Part shown: positions 17,865 to 27,304 of the stretch, piece after piece
Position numbering within the stretch: position 1 is the first letter of the stretch
Layout of the letters: every line of letters begins with the position of its first letter
DNA from: Mucilaginibacter aurantiaciroseus
Lineage (GTDB): Bacteria; Bacteroidota; Bacteroidia; Sphingobacteriales; Sphingobacteriaceae
Assembly (NCBI RefSeq): GCF_024055595.1
Contig: NZ_JAMXOF010000001.1
Span: 62,001-126,000, forward strand
Reading direction: 5' to 3'
Length of the DNA: 64,000 bases
The notes under the pieces: model-generated
What the model was told of the DNA's origin: nothing
What the model saw: only the letters and a program-made list of their open reading frames with translations
The model's database searches: none
Position numbers and translations under genes: made by a program

Positions 17865-19703
17865 ATGTTGAAGAGAATATTAGTTTATTGCGCCCTGTTG
17901 TTTAGCGGCGTTACATCAGTTAATGCGCAGGAGGTAAGCCATACTTTCGCCTTTGGCGATAACGATTTTTTGCTGGATGGAAAACCCCTGCAAATGATCT
18001 CGGGCGAGATGCATTATACCCGCATCCCCCGCGAATTGTGGCGCGAGCGTATTAAGATGGCCAAAGCCATGGGCTTAAATACGATTGGTACCTACGTTTT
18101 TTGGAACGCGCACGAACCTGTGCAGGGTAAGTACGATTTTACAGGAAATAATGATATAGCCGAATTTGTACGCATAGCCAAAGAAGAAGGAATGTGGGTA
18201 GTAATGCGCCCAAGCCCTTACGTTTGCGCCGAATGGGAATTTGGCGGTTACCCATGGTGGCTGTTGAAAGATAAAACCCTTAAGGTGCGCAGTAAAGAGC
18301 CCGCCTTTATTAACGCCTATCGTAATTATATGATGGAGGTGGGCAAGCAACTGGCGCCGCTGCAGGTAAACCATGGCGGTAACATCCTGATGGTGCAGAT
18401 AGAGAACGAATACGGCTCGTTCAGTAACGATAAGGAGTATCTGGCTCAAAACGAAAAGATTTTCCGCGACGCAGGGTTTGACGGCCTGTTATTTACCTGC
18501 GATGGTGCAACCCAGATGCCCGCGGGATATTTACCGGGCTTTTTACCTGCGGTAAACGGCGAAGATAACCCGGCCAAAGTAAAAGAGCTGATCAATAAAT
18601 ACCACAACGGCAAAGGCCCATATTATATAGCCGAATGGTACCCGGGATGGTTTGATAGCTGGGGCAAGCCGCACAATGGCAGCAATGCCGATGAAGACTC
18701 CAAAAAACTGGATGAGGTTTTATCGGCAGGTATCTCTATCAATATGTATATGTTTCACGGCGGTACCACGCGCGATTTTATGAATGGTGCAAACATGAGC
18801 CGTACCGAAGCTTACGCCCCTCAAACATCAAGTTATGATTACGATGCCCCGCTAGACGAAGCGGGCAACCCTACGCCAAAATATTACAAGTTAAGAGCAG
18901 TTATAGCCAAGCACCTGCCTGCAGGACAAACCCTGCCGGATGTACCCGAGCGCAAACACCGCACCTTTGGTTTAGAGGTAATTAAATTTAGCGGTGTAGC
19001 AAACCTGTTTAGCAATTTGGGCAAACCTGTGGAAGCTGAAAGGCCAATGAGTTTTGAGGATATTGACCAGGGTTACGGCTTTGTACTTTATCGTACCACA
19101 TTACAAAATGCTGCGAATGGCCTATTGAAAATTAAAGAGCTAAGAGATTATGCGACGGTGTATTTAAACGGCAATCGCATCAGAGTATTAGACCGCCGTT
19201 TAAGGCTGGATTCGCTGCAATTGAACAGTACCACACCAAACAGCGTACTGGATATTTTGGTAGAGAACAATGGACGTATTAATTACGGCCCATATTTGAC
19301 CGATAACCGCCAGGGAATCACCGAAAAAGTAACTTTAAACGGACAGGAATTGCTTGGCTGGAAAATGTATAAGTTACCGTTTACAACAACGGCAGGATTT
19401 AAATATCTGCCTGTGCAAAATCAAGCTGAATTACAACCAGCCCTCTACCGCGGCACGTTTTCGCTACGCGGAGTAGTTGATACTTACCTTGACATGAAAA
19501 ACTTTGGTAAAGGCTTTGTATTTATAAACGGGCATAACCTGGGCAAATACTGGAACATTGGCCCGCAGCAAACTTTATATGTACCTGCCGCATGGTTAAA
19601 GAAGGGAGTTAACGAAGTGGTAGTGTTCGACCAGCTAAAAGGCGGCCATGCCGAATTGTCGACCCTTGACCATTCCGAATTAAACCAGGTTATTAAAGAA
19701 TAA
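17865..19703 (+). CDS. Exported GH35 beta-galactosidase
   Basis: 612 residues with a signal peptide ending VNAQ near residue 22. The GH35 TIM barrel is clear: ISGEMHYTRIPRELWRERI near 45, WNAHEPVQGKYDF near 80, PYVCAEWEFGGYPWWL near 118, acid/base glutamate in QIENEYGSF (about E182) and nucleophile in IAEWYPGWFDSWG (about E257). The C-terminal beta domains end with NGHNLGKYWNIGPQQTLYVP. Such enzymes remove terminal beta-galactose from glycans in the periplasm. It sits 12 bases after parC, so read-through expression is possible despite the unrelated role. No SusC/SusD pair is nearby. Confidence 0.95.
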   Translation: MLKRILVYCALLFSGVTSVNAQEVSHTFAFGDNDFLLDGKPLQMISGEMHYTRIPRELWRERIKMAKAMGLNTIGTYVFWNAHEPVQGKYDFTGNNDIAEFVRIAKEEGMWVVMRPSPYVCAEWEFGGYPWWLLKDKTLKVRSKEPAFINAYRNYMMEVGKQLAPLQVNHGGNILMVQIENEYGSFSNDKEYLAQNEKIFRDAGFDGLLFTCDGATQMPAGYLPGFLPAVNGEDNPAKVKELINKYHNGKGPYYIAEWYPGWFDSWGKPHNGSNADEDSKKLDEVLSAGISINMYMFHGGTTRDFMNGANMSRTEAYAPQTSSYDYDAPLDEAGNPTPKYYKLRAVIAKHLPAGQTLPDVPERKHRTFGLEVIKFSGVANLFSNLGKPVEAERPMSFEDIDQGYGFVLYRTTLQNAANGLLKIKELRDYATVYLNGNRIRVLDRRLRLDSLQLNSTTPNSVLDILVENNGRINYGPYLTDNRQGITEKVTLNGQELLGWKMYKLPFTTTAGFKYLPVQNQAELQPALYRGTFSLRGVVDTYLDMKNFGKGFVFINGHNLGKYWNIGPQQTLYVPAAWLKKGVNEVVVFDQLKGGHAELSTLDHSELNQVIKE

Positions 19704-19717
19704 TCCTGGAATGATTT

Positions 19718-19760
19718 ACAAATAAACAAGGGCACCATTTTGGCGCCCTTGTTTATTTGT
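19718..19760. terminator. Long-armed bidirectional hairpin after the GH35 gene
   Basis: Two 20-base arms with a single mismatch and a TTT loop: the left arm ends CAAGGGCACCA and the right arm starts TGGCGCCCTTG. Located between convergent genes ending at 19703 and 19777. Confidence 0.85.
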
Positions 19761-19776
19761 AAATGTCTTGAGATAA

Positions 19777-20115
19777 TTACAAGATTAGGATCAACACTAA
19801 GATGATGATGATGATTGCACCAATTGAAAGGTAAACGCCACCGCCACCCATAGCCTGGGCTTCTGATTTTAGTTCTTTCAATTCAGATTTTAATTCTTTC
19901 TTTTCAGCTTTGTTCAATTGAGATTTATCCATTGATTTGATCTCGTTAACCCGTAGCTTTATTTCTTCAACACGAGCTTCTTTCTGCTCTTTGGTCATGT
20001 TGGCAGCAGCTTCTTTGTAAACGTCTTTCTTGTCGTTAATTGTAGCAGCGTTACTGTTAAAGGCAGCTACAGTCAGTAGCATCGTCATGGCAATTAAATA
20101 GATTTTCTTTTTCAT
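19777..20115 (-). CDS. Small exported coiled-coil protein with C-terminal hydrophobic tail
   Basis: 112 residues: signal peptide ending SNAA near residue 24, a charged helical middle (MTKEQKEARVEEIKLRVNEI through LKSELKELKSEAQAM) with heptad-like spacing, a glycine linker (GGGG), then a hydrophobic C-terminal segment of about 17 residues rich in Ile/Leu/Val (IGAIIIIILVLILIL). The layout suggests an inner-membrane-anchored periplasmic helix. I do not recognise a function; similar small proteins occur in Sphingobacteriaceae as far as I recall. Single gene. Confidence 0.72.
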   Translation of the reverse strand: MKKKIYLIAMTMLLTVAAFNSNAATINDKKDVYKEAAANMTKEQKEARVEEIKLRVNEIKSMDKSQLNKAEKKELKSELKELKSEAQAMGGGGVYLSIGAIIIIILVLILIL

Positions 20116-20200
20116 AGTTGTAATGTTGTAAAACGTTATTTTACAGATAAGCTTAAAAACAAATCAAATGTTTTAAAAAAGCTAAAAAAATGTTAAGTTT

Positions 20201-21067
20201 TTATACACTTATATAAAAAGATGCCTCAAAAACATGGCCTGCAACCACTTTTTGTATATTCTCTTTAACGGTAATATCCTTTGATTCACCGGCGCTATCC
20301 GCGCAGCCCAGCCATGGCTCGATACATAAAAAATCGGCACCAGGTTTAGACCACAAGCCCAGGTAGTTAAAATGTGGGAACTCTACCGAAAGTGATTGAT
20401 TGTGTTTGGTGCTTTTGATAGTCACCATGCGCGATTTTAGGTTTTTAAACACCAGGGCGTCTGCGGCAAACAGGTCGCGGGTTAGGGCAAGCTGCTTGTT
20501 TGGAGTGGGTACGGGATGTGTTTCGCCGTTAAAAAGGCCGTCTTTATTAAGCTCATGGCTTTGCAGGTTTTCCTGCGTTTCAAACTCAATGTAATAATCC
20601 TCATATTTTTCGCCCGCGTTAAAAGGTACGTTAAACGCGGGGTGCCCGCCAACCGAAAAATAAACAGGTTTTTTATCGCGATTAATGAGTTTATAAGTGA
20701 TCCTAAGTGCGTTATCTATCAATGTGTACAGCACCTGAAAATCGAATTTATATGGATACACTGCCAGTGTTTTTTCCGAATATGGAAGCGAGAAGCCTGC
20801 ATGCGCGTCATCGCTTTCCAAAACAATAAATTCCGAAGTACGTGCAAAGCCATGCCTGCTCATTGGATGGGTTTGTCCATCTACATGCAGTTGGTTGTTC
20901 AGCAATCCGCCTACAATAGGGAACAGGTTTGGCGCGTGGTAGCCCCAAACATCAGGGTTGGCCTGCCACATTTGTTCAACACAGGCTTCTTTATTCAATA
21001 ACGAGCTTAATTGTGCGCCCTTGCTGTCTATGTTAACCTTTAAAAATTCATTCTCAAGGATAGTCAT
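20201..21067 (-). CDS. Aldose 1-epimerase family protein, LacX type
   Basis: 288 residues of the galactose mutarotase superfamily. Expected features are seen: PNLFPIVGGLLNNQLHVDG near residue 46, MSRHGFARTSEF near 68 with a catalytic-type histidine, SVGGHPAFNVPF near 142 with the second histidine, and CIEPWLGCADS near 255 with the catalytic glutamate. It interconverts anomers of a sugar or sugar phosphate in the cytoplasm; the substrate is uncertain. It may complement the beta-galactosidase upstream, but the two are convergent and not in one operon. Confidence 0.85.
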   Translation of the reverse strand: MTILENEFLKVNIDSKGAQLSSLLNKEACVEQMWQANPDVWGYHAPNLFPIVGGLLNNQLHVDGQTHPMSRHGFARTSEFIVLESDDAHAGFSLPYSEKTLAVYPYKFDFQVLYTLIDNALRITYKLINRDKKPVYFSVGGHPAFNVPFNAGEKYEDYYIEFETQENLQSHELNKDGLFNGETHPVPTPNKQLALTRDLFAADALVFKNLKSRMVTIKSTKHNQSLSVEFPHFNYLGLWSKPGADFLCIEPWLGCADSAGESKDITVKENIQKVVAGHVFEASFYISV

Positions 21068-21100
21068 TACGTTTTTTTTGGTTTAGGCTAACTTAACAAT

Positions 21101-23542
21101 TTAATCGTCGTCATGTTTCTTTTTTTCCAAAATTACAAAGGCACTGCGCTTAGGGGCCGGCATTACGGCATCTTCCCCTTTAACAGATTTCCACACTACC
21201 TCGTTCAGGTCAAGGTCGGGTGCTGCATCGGCTTCTTTTAAATTAAACGCTGCCGACCGGGCACTGCTTTTATTAACGGCTACGTTGCGTTTTTCCAGGT
21301 CAACCTCCGCAGGTTTAGCGGTGTAGGGCTGCAGGTTTGGGGTAGCTGTAAAGCAATCGTACAATGGTACGGCGGCGGCATCATACTGGCTCATAGGCGG
21401 CAGGCCCAAAATAAGTTCGATGGTGCGCAGTACGCCGGATGTAGAATACATGTTATGATTAACCACATTCCGTTTAACATACGGCCCGGCAACAAAAACC
21501 GGTGAGCGGTGCGCATCTATGTGGTCGGGGCCGTTTTGGGCGTCATCTTCCAATATAAACACAACCGATTCTTTCCAGATACTGCTTTTAGATAAATGTT
21601 CTAAAAATTGACCGATGGCAAGGTCATTATCGGCAACACAGGCGATAGGTGTAAAAGCACCTTTTTTTTGCCCGCTGGTATGATCGTTAGAAATACGGAT
21701 GCTGTTAAATTGTGGCACAGCATTAATGGTTAATAACGAGTCGAAATCGTGCTTCCAGATAGCTACACGGGTAACGTCTTTTACATCCATATCAAAGCCC
21801 GGCGACTGCTTGCAATAATGCCCTTCAAGCGATTTTAGGCTGGCTTTTGAAGGTTCACCATCGGTAACAAACTCGCCATACGTTCTGTAGCTTACCCCGG
21901 CACGCTTACAATAATCCCAGATGTAGCCATCGCGCGGGTATGCTATTTTGCGGGTACCCTCGTAATCGTAAGTTCCGCCGCGGCCACCGTAGCTGGTTGG
22001 CCATGTTTTTTCAGTATAATCGGTAGCGTATGCTGCCATGCTCCAGTTGTGGCCATCGGCGCTAACCTCTGCGTCTACATAAAAGTTGTCCATCAGCACA
22101 AAATCATTTGCTATAGCGTGATGGTTTGGGGTTACTTGTTTGCCAAAAATACATAGGGAGGTATCACCGTTTCCGGCTGTAACATCGCCCATCACCTGGT
22201 CATACGTGCGGTTTTCTTTGATGATATAAAAAACGTGTTTAATGGGCGATTTTTCGCCTTTTCGGCGCGGTATTGGGTTGCCATTTTCGCCATTTGCTTT
22301 CGCGGTGGTTTTGGTGTTGAAAGGTGTGTTGGCGTAAACCTGTTTGGTATATGCTTTAAGCTGAATATCGTTTGGCGCGTCAATAAATGATAGGGTGCCT
22401 TTAAATAGCCCGCCAATATATTGGTCTCGGCTGTTGGTAGCCCCTGTTTGGTAGCCGCTGTTATCAACCTTTTTAAACGGCTGCGGGCCCTGCGGGTTAG
22501 CCATAGATGTAAACCCTTTTCCGTTAGAAACCAGGATCTTTTTATTTAAAACCTTAACATTGGTAGGATACCAGCCTACGGGGATGAAACCCAGGCTTTT
22601 ACTGTTGCCCGGGTTAGCTACATCAAAAACAGCCAGGCAATTGTTATCGGCATTGGCTATGTAAATTGTTTTTTCGTTTGCAGATAACGCGAAGCCATTA
22701 GTTGTAGAGCCTGTTAAATGCGTAGGGTATAAGGATGTGGCAACCGTTTCTAAAATTTTGCGTGTAGCTGTGCTGATCACTGAAACCGAGTTGTCGTTAG
22801 CGTTGGCTACAAAAAGGAGCGAACCCTTTTTATTAAGCAACAACTCATTAGGGTGGCTGCCGGTTTTAATAAAGCTTAGCTTTTGCTCAACAGTATTATA
22901 AAAGGCTACTTTATCACCTCCCCATAATGATATGTACAGTGTTTTGCCATCGGGCGATAAAACGCAGCTATAGGCTTCGGCAGGCAGCTTTACTTTATTG
23001 ATGACAACATTGTTGCCGGGATTGATCACATAAAGTGAGCTATCTTCTTTAGTAACCGTATATAGGCGGGTATTTGCTTTATTTACGGCTATACCTGTTG
23101 GGCATATTTTGTTTTTTGGCCAGGGGGCGCCAAGTTTAATGGTATCGGGTATCCCTAATTTATTGTTATTGATGTTAAACGTTAAGATGCAGTTATCGTT
23201 ACCGCCGGATGCATAGAGCTTTTTTTCATTGCTACTAAACGCGATGCCGTACCAGGATTTTTTTAATTCCTGCTGGTCCAGCAATGTCTCGCTTCGCGGA
23301 TCTATCAATTGTAACGATTGTGTGCTTTGGCCGTTGTTGGTTACGGCAAGTAATTTGCCCGAAGCAGATAATTGAATGTTAAGCGGCAGATCGCCCAAGG
23401 GTAACGAGCGGCCGGCCGGACTAAGTTTCCACCCGTTAGGCAAAAGTACCTGGCCGGTTGGCTGTTTACCGGGTTTGTTTTGTGCTGATGCGGTAACCGT
23501 TAAGGTAAAAGTAAGGATTCCAAGTAAAAATAGTTGTTTCAT
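21101..23542 (-). CDS. Exported YncE-type beta-propeller fused to an alkaline-phosphatase-superfamily phosphoesterase
   Basis: 813 residues with a signal peptide ending TASAQ near residue 21. Residues about 40-400 are repeats of the YVTN/YncE propeller type (for example AVNKANTRLYTVTKEDSSLYVINPG and LLFVANANDNSVSVIST). Residues about 430-760 resemble the phospholipase C / acid phosphatase-like phosphoesterase family: IKHVFYIIKENRTYDQVMGD near 438, DGHNWSMAAYATDYTEKTWP near 495, and VVFILEDDAQNGPDHIDAHRSPVFVAGPYV near 655. The protein is probably periplasmic or surface-located and hydrolyses a phosphate ester of unknown identity. It forms a minus-strand run with an acid phosphatase and msrA. 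Confidence 0.85.
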   Translation of the reverse strand: MKQLFLLGILTFTLTVTASAQNKPGKQPTGQVLLPNGWKLSPAGRSLPLGDLPLNIQLSASGKLLAVTNNGQSTQSLQLIDPRSETLLDQQELKKSWYGIAFSSNEKKLYASGGNDNCILTFNINNNKLGIPDTIKLGAPWPKNKICPTGIAVNKANTRLYTVTKEDSSLYVINPGNNVVINKVKLPAEAYSCVLSPDGKTLYISLWGGDKVAFYNTVEQKLSFIKTGSHPNELLLNKKGSLLFVANANDNSVSVISTATRKILETVATSLYPTHLTGSTTNGFALSANEKTIYIANADNNCLAVFDVANPGNSKSLGFIPVGWYPTNVKVLNKKILVSNGKGFTSMANPQGPQPFKKVDNSGYQTGATNSRDQYIGGLFKGTLSFIDAPNDIQLKAYTKQVYANTPFNTKTTAKANGENGNPIPRRKGEKSPIKHVFYIIKENRTYDQVMGDVTAGNGDTSLCIFGKQVTPNHHAIANDFVLMDNFYVDAEVSADGHNWSMAAYATDYTEKTWPTSYGGRGGTYDYEGTRKIAYPRDGYIWDYCKRAGVSYRTYGEFVTDGEPSKASLKSLEGHYCKQSPGFDMDVKDVTRVAIWKHDFDSLLTINAVPQFNSIRISNDHTSGQKKGAFTPIACVADNDLAIGQFLEHLSKSSIWKESVVFILEDDAQNGPDHIDAHRSPVFVAGPYVKRNVVNHNMYSTSGVLRTIELILGLPPMSQYDAAAVPLYDCFTATPNLQPYTAKPAEVDLEKRNVAVNKSSARSAAFNLKEADAAPDLDLNEVVWKSVKGEDAVMPAPKRSAFVILEKKKHDDD

Positions 23543-23613
23543 ATCAAGGCTGTGTACCCAAAAGTACGTAACGCCTTGGTAAATGAAGAGGGCTTAACAA
23601 AAACTTAATATGG

Positions 23614-24420
23614 CTACTGTCTATCCACCTTTACCTTTGCCCTAATAATCGAGTCCTTTTGCGCGCCGCTTAGCTTATAGTTGTAATTGAAAAGCGAACC
23701 TTCAAAATCGCCGTATGAGGGATTAGGGATCACAATATATTTATTGCCAAACTCTTTTTTCAATTGCCCGGTAGCAGCAGACCGGTTCATTTCATTGGGT
23801 TTATTATCGTAAAGGGCATCAAAATCGGGCAGGTTATCGCCGCAAAGGAGTACGATATTATAATTCTTCAGCACCTGTTGGCGGCGGGTTTCTTTACTGG
23901 ATGCGGTTTGTCTTAACAGCGCATGCTCGTTATCAGTATTTGGCATATTATAACGCTGCAGGTTTTTAATGGTTCCCGCGCGTTCGTCCTCATCGCGGTT
24001 GGTAATGTAAAATACGGCTACACCTTTTGATGCCGCGTATTTAAAAAACGCGGGTGCGCCCGGCACGGTATCAGCCTCAGCTTTGGCCGTCCATACTTTC
24101 CATGTGGCAAGGCTATATTCCTGATTATTGGCAGCGCGCATGGCATCATAAGGACTATTATCTAAAACGGTCTCATCAATATCGGTAACTACAGCCAATG
24201 GCTTGCTGCCCGGGTTTTTTAGCGCTTCATCCAAGCGCCATTTGGCGGTGTTGTAAGCCTGGAAACAAAGTGCTTTATACTCCGCCGAACGCTGCTGCCA
24301 TACCGAGGCCCAAACTTTGCCATTGTTGGCGATGTAAGCGGTACTTTCGGTTTTTTTTGGGGTTGAACAGGCGGCTAATAAAATAGTGCCGGCTACTAGC
24401 GCGGTTAGTGATCTTTTCAT
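23614..24420 (-). CDS. Lipoprotein e(P4)-type 5'-nucleotidase / acid phosphatase (HAD)
   Basis: 268 residues. A lipobox LAACS puts the lipidated cysteine near residue 18. The HAD motif I VVTDIDETVLDNSPY near 97 carries the two catalytic aspartates (DxDxT); motif II is in VFYITNRDED near 135, and the acidic motif is in LLCGDNLPDFD near 190. The family dephosphorylates nucleotides and other monophosphates at the cell surface, enabling nucleoside or phosphate uptake. Next to another exported phosphoesterase, this suggests a phosphate-scavenging function (inference); no Pho box was identified. Confidence 0.88.
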   Translation of the reverse strand: MKRSLTALVAGTILLAACSTPKKTESTAYIANNGKVWASVWQQRSAEYKALCFQAYNTAKWRLDEALKNPGSKPLAVVTDIDETVLDNSPYDAMRAANNQEYSLATWKVWTAKAEADTVPGAPAFFKYAASKGVAVFYITNRDEDERAGTIKNLQRYNMPNTDNEHALLRQTASSKETRRQQVLKNYNIVLLCGDNLPDFDALYDNKPNEMNRSAATGQLKKEFGNKYIVIPNPSYGDFEGSLFNYNYKLSGAQKDSIIRAKVKVDRQ

Positions 24421-24438
24421 GTAAATGCGTTTAACCGG

Positions 24439-24984
24439 TTACAAAAGCTCTGGCTTTATTTTATTGGTAAATTCCTTCACAAACTTATTTAATTTGGGCT
24501 GGATCACCAAGGCGCAGTAAGGCTTCAGGGGGTTATTATTATAATAATTTTGAAGGTGATCTTCGGCCTTATAAAATTCGCTTAAAGGACTAAGTTCGGT
24601 TACAATGGGTCTGTCAAAAACCTGTTCGTTGGTCAATTTCTTGATCATGGCGTCGGCTTGCTGTTTTTGCTCTTCGATATTGTAAAATATGGCAGAGCGG
24701 TATTGCGTGCCCACATCGCCGCCCTGTCGGTTTAGCAGTGTGGGGTTGTGCGTTTTAAAGAAGATCAGCAGCAGTTCATTAAATGAAAGTTCATTGGCAT
24801 TATATTCAACCTCAATCGCTTCAGTATGGCCGGTTTTACCATTGCTGATTTCCATATAGGTTGGGTTTGCAGTATGCCCTCCGGTGTAGCCGGATGCTAC
24901 CGATATTACACCTTTCAGGTGTTGAAAGATAGCCTCCGTACACCAAAAGCAGCCGTTGCCAAATGTTATTTTCTGGATGTTCAT
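24439..24984 (-). CDS. msrA: Peptide methionine sulfoxide reductase
   Basis: 181 residues. Active-site segment GNGCFWCTEAIFQHLKGV near residue 9 with the catalytic cysteine of GCFWC, followed by SGYTGGHTANPTYMEIS near 31 and GHTEAIEVEYN near 51. It reduces methionine-S-sulfoxide in oxidised proteins. There is no signal peptide, so it acts in the cytoplasm. It lies 18 bases before the e(P4)-type gene, so the two are probably co-transcribed. Confidence 0.95.
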   Translation of the reverse strand: MNIQKITFGNGCFWCTEAIFQHLKGVISVASGYTGGHTANPTYMEISNGKTGHTEAIEVEYNANELSFNELLLIFFKTHNPTLLNRQGGDVGTQYRSAIFYNIEEQKQQADAMIKKLTNEQVFDRPIVTELSPLSEFYKAEDHLQNYYNNNPLKPYCALVIQPKLNKFVKEFTNKIKPELL

Positions 24985-25037
24985 TATATGATAAACGGTG
25001 ATATGAGGGCTTTGGTTTAAATAGAAATAATCAAAGT

Positions 25038-25162
25038 GTCATTTCAAACGAGGTACAAGGAGAACCGACCGTAAGGAGCTCATCATAGATAAATCTTGTT
25101 AGATAGACAAGTGGACGACTTGCATAGAATAACAAGATTTCTTACTATCGTTTCGAAATGAC
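25038..25162. repeat. Dispersed inverted-repeat element, family B copy 2
   Basis: Starts GTCATTTCAAACGAGGTAC and ends CGTTTCGAAATGAC, with inner AAATCTTGTTAGA and AATAACAAGATTTC arms. Related to 4962-5065. It fills the gap between the response regulator 3' end and msrA. Confidence 0.75.
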
Positions 25163-25171
25163 AACGGCGGC

Positions 25172-25930
25172 TTACACCCACTTACTTAAAAACTTACTGA
25201 ACTCATCCTTATACTGGTCGCCAATGGCGATGTTAATTTTGCCAATGTGCAGGGCGTTACGGGTGATAGAGTTGATCTTATTTAACGATACGATGTAAGA
25301 GCGGTGTACCCGCATAAAACGTTTGGCAGGTAGCTTTTCTTCCAGCGCTTTCAGACTGCTGAGGGTGAGGATGGCCTTTTCGGTATCTTTCAAAAAGATC
25401 TTTACGTAATCTTTCAGGCTTTCCATATATAAAATATCGCTGAGGGCTATTCGTACCAACTGATACTCCACTTTTACAAACAGGTAATCATCTTCTACGC
25501 GTTCGGGTGCAGCTGCGGGAGTTTCTAATACTGTAGGTGTAGCATTAGACTTATTCACCAATTCTACATAAGCCAGGGCCTTGTTTGCGGCGTGCAAAAA
25601 CTCCTCGTAATTGAAAGGTTTTAGCAGGTAATCCAACGCATCCACTTTGTACCCCTCCAACGCGAACTGGTTATATGCCGTGGTGAAAATAATGCGGGGC
25701 TTGTTTGGTCCGCGACTGTCCAGCACTCGGGCAAGCTCGATACCGTTCAAGTTGGGCATCTGGATATCCAAAAATATTAAGTCTACCTTGTGGCCCTGCA
25801 ATCCACCTAAAGCCTCCACGGCGCTGCCGTAGCGGCCAACCAGGTTAAGGAAAGGTGTTTGCTCAATAAAAGCGCATATGAGCCCTAGGGCTAAGGGTTC
25901 GTCATCAACAGCGATGCAATTTATGGTCAT
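25172..25930 (-). CDS. LytTR-family response regulator
   Basis: 252 residues. The receiver domain has the acidic pair in VDDEPLALG near residue 8, the phosphoacceptor in LIFLDIQMPNLNGIELA near 55, and the KP segment DYLLKPFNYEEF near 100. A linker rich in Ala/Pro/Thr follows, then a C-terminal LytTR DNA-binding domain from about 150 (LKDYVKIFLKDTEKAILTLS; FMRVHRSYIVSLNKI). It is expected to be phosphorylated by the kinase whose stop is 5 bases upstream and to bind a promoter, possibly that of the divergent gene at 27305 (inference). Confidence 0.93.
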   Translation of the reverse strand: MTINCIAVDDEPLALGLICAFIEQTPFLNLVGRYGSAVEALGGLQGHKVDLIFLDIQMPNLNGIELARVLDSRGPNKPRIIFTTAYNQFALEGYKVDALDYLLKPFNYEEFLHAANKALAYVELVNKSNATPTVLETPAAAPERVEDDYLFVKVEYQLVRIALSDILYMESLKDYVKIFLKDTEKAILTLSSLKALEEKLPAKRFMRVHRSYIVSLNKINSITRNALHIGKINIAIGDQYKDEFSKFLSKWV

Positions 25931-25935
25931 GGTGC

Positions 25936-27009
25936 TTACAGGTTGATGGTTAAGTTAACAAGGTACGTATTATCATCGGTGCTCTCAGCCACTTTTAAAG
26001 TGTATTTGCCGGGGTATAGCAGGTCTAACCTGCGGATGGTATTATTTAAACCAATGCCCTGGTTCTCTTCGATATTGGTACCTTGGGTTTTAAAGATGCC
26101 GTTCTTCACCATCAGGTTTACTTTGTTGTTATTCTGTTCGATAATCACCTCAATGGTGCTGGCCTGAGTATCGCTCACGCCGTGTTTAAAGGCGTTTTCT
26201 ACAAAAGTGAGGAACAGCATAGGCGCTATGGCAAAATCCTTTAAAGGGCTTGGAGGGATGAAATTTACGGTTACCCTTTCAGTTAGGCGCAATTGCATCA
26301 AATTGATGTAATCTTTTATAAAGGCAATTTCCTGGCTGAGTAAGGCGGTACTGTTTTGGGTGTCGTAAAGCACATAACGCATCATGCGCGAAAGCTGGTG
26401 AATGGCAGTGCGTGATGTTTCTACATTCACTACCGTAAGCGCGTAGATGTTATTAAGGGTATTGAAAAAGAAATGTGGATTGATTTGCGCTTTAAGGAAT
26501 GACAGCTCCGAGCTTATTTTTTCCTGCTCCATCTCCTGGTGGCGCTGCTTGTCCTTCTGCCAGATCTGTGTGGTGGTGATACTTGTGCTGATGCCTATCA
26601 CCAATGCAGAAATAGCCAGGGTAAGTATATCGTAACCGTGATGCTTGCGTGTGCCACCTTTGGATGGCCCCATTTTCATAAAGGCTTCGCGGAAAAGGCG
26701 CGGTAGTTCCAAATATCTGTCTAACCAACTGGTGGTGATCATGATTACAGCTACGACCAATATAGCCGATAGGAAATAAAAACCTATACGGTTCTTGAGT
26801 AAAAACTTGGGAACGAGATAGTAAGCATTTAAATAGTATGCTGCGATCAATAGCCCAAAAGTGTAATTCTGCTTTACCCAAAATTCGTGAGGTACCTCAA
26901 TACCCCAGCCAATGGGTTGATTAAACAGCAATACAATGCCCAGCACCACCCATATTAGGGTTTGGATAAGGATGCTTACCAGCTTGCTTTTAGATTTTTG
27001 AACTATCAT
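25936..27009 (-). CDS. LytS/YehU-type sensor histidine kinase
   Basis: 357 residues with four to five N-terminal membrane helices (first at about 13-30), a short cytoplasmic coiled linker, the His_kinase domain with LKAQINPHFFFNTLNNIYAL near 194 (phosphoacceptor in NPHFFFN), and a C-terminal ATPase domain with TFVENAFKHGVSD near 275 and GIGLNNTIRRLDLLYP near 325. There is no large extracellular sensor, so the membrane region itself probably senses the signal. It is the paralogue of the kinase at 54048. Confidence 0.93.
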   Translation of the reverse strand: MIVQKSKSKLVSILIQTLIWVVLGIVLLFNQPIGWGIEVPHEFWVKQNYTFGLLIAAYYLNAYYLVPKFLLKNRIGFYFLSAILVVAVIMITTSWLDRYLELPRLFREAFMKMGPSKGGTRKHHGYDILTLAISALVIGISTSITTTQIWQKDKQRHQEMEQEKISSELSFLKAQINPHFFFNTLNNIYALTVVNVETSRTAIHQLSRMMRYVLYDTQNSTALLSQEIAFIKDYINLMQLRLTERVTVNFIPPSPLKDFAIAPMLFLTFVENAFKHGVSDTQASTIEVIIEQNNNKVNLMVKNGIFKTQGTNIEENQGIGLNNTIRRLDLLYPGKYTLKVAESTDDNTYLVNLTINL

Positions 27010-27304
27010 TTTGCTTGGGTTTATAATTAACAGGATATCACAATATTACAAAGGATATAGCCATAATGCCAATTAAAATCTACAGGCGGGTAAAGTTTAC
27101 CGACGGGCACCTCTTTTGAACCGTTGTAGGTAGTCCAGGCGTTATTTATCACCACAAACCGACTTTTAAAGACCAAAATCCGCCCTTCGTCTACTTCTTT
27201 TTGCTGCCGGTCTATCGCGTTTTTTTATTTGCATAAACCGCTGTTTCTTTGGGTATTGAAAGTCAATAACAAAAATTTAAAAAACATATTTAAAAAAAAA
27301 CATC

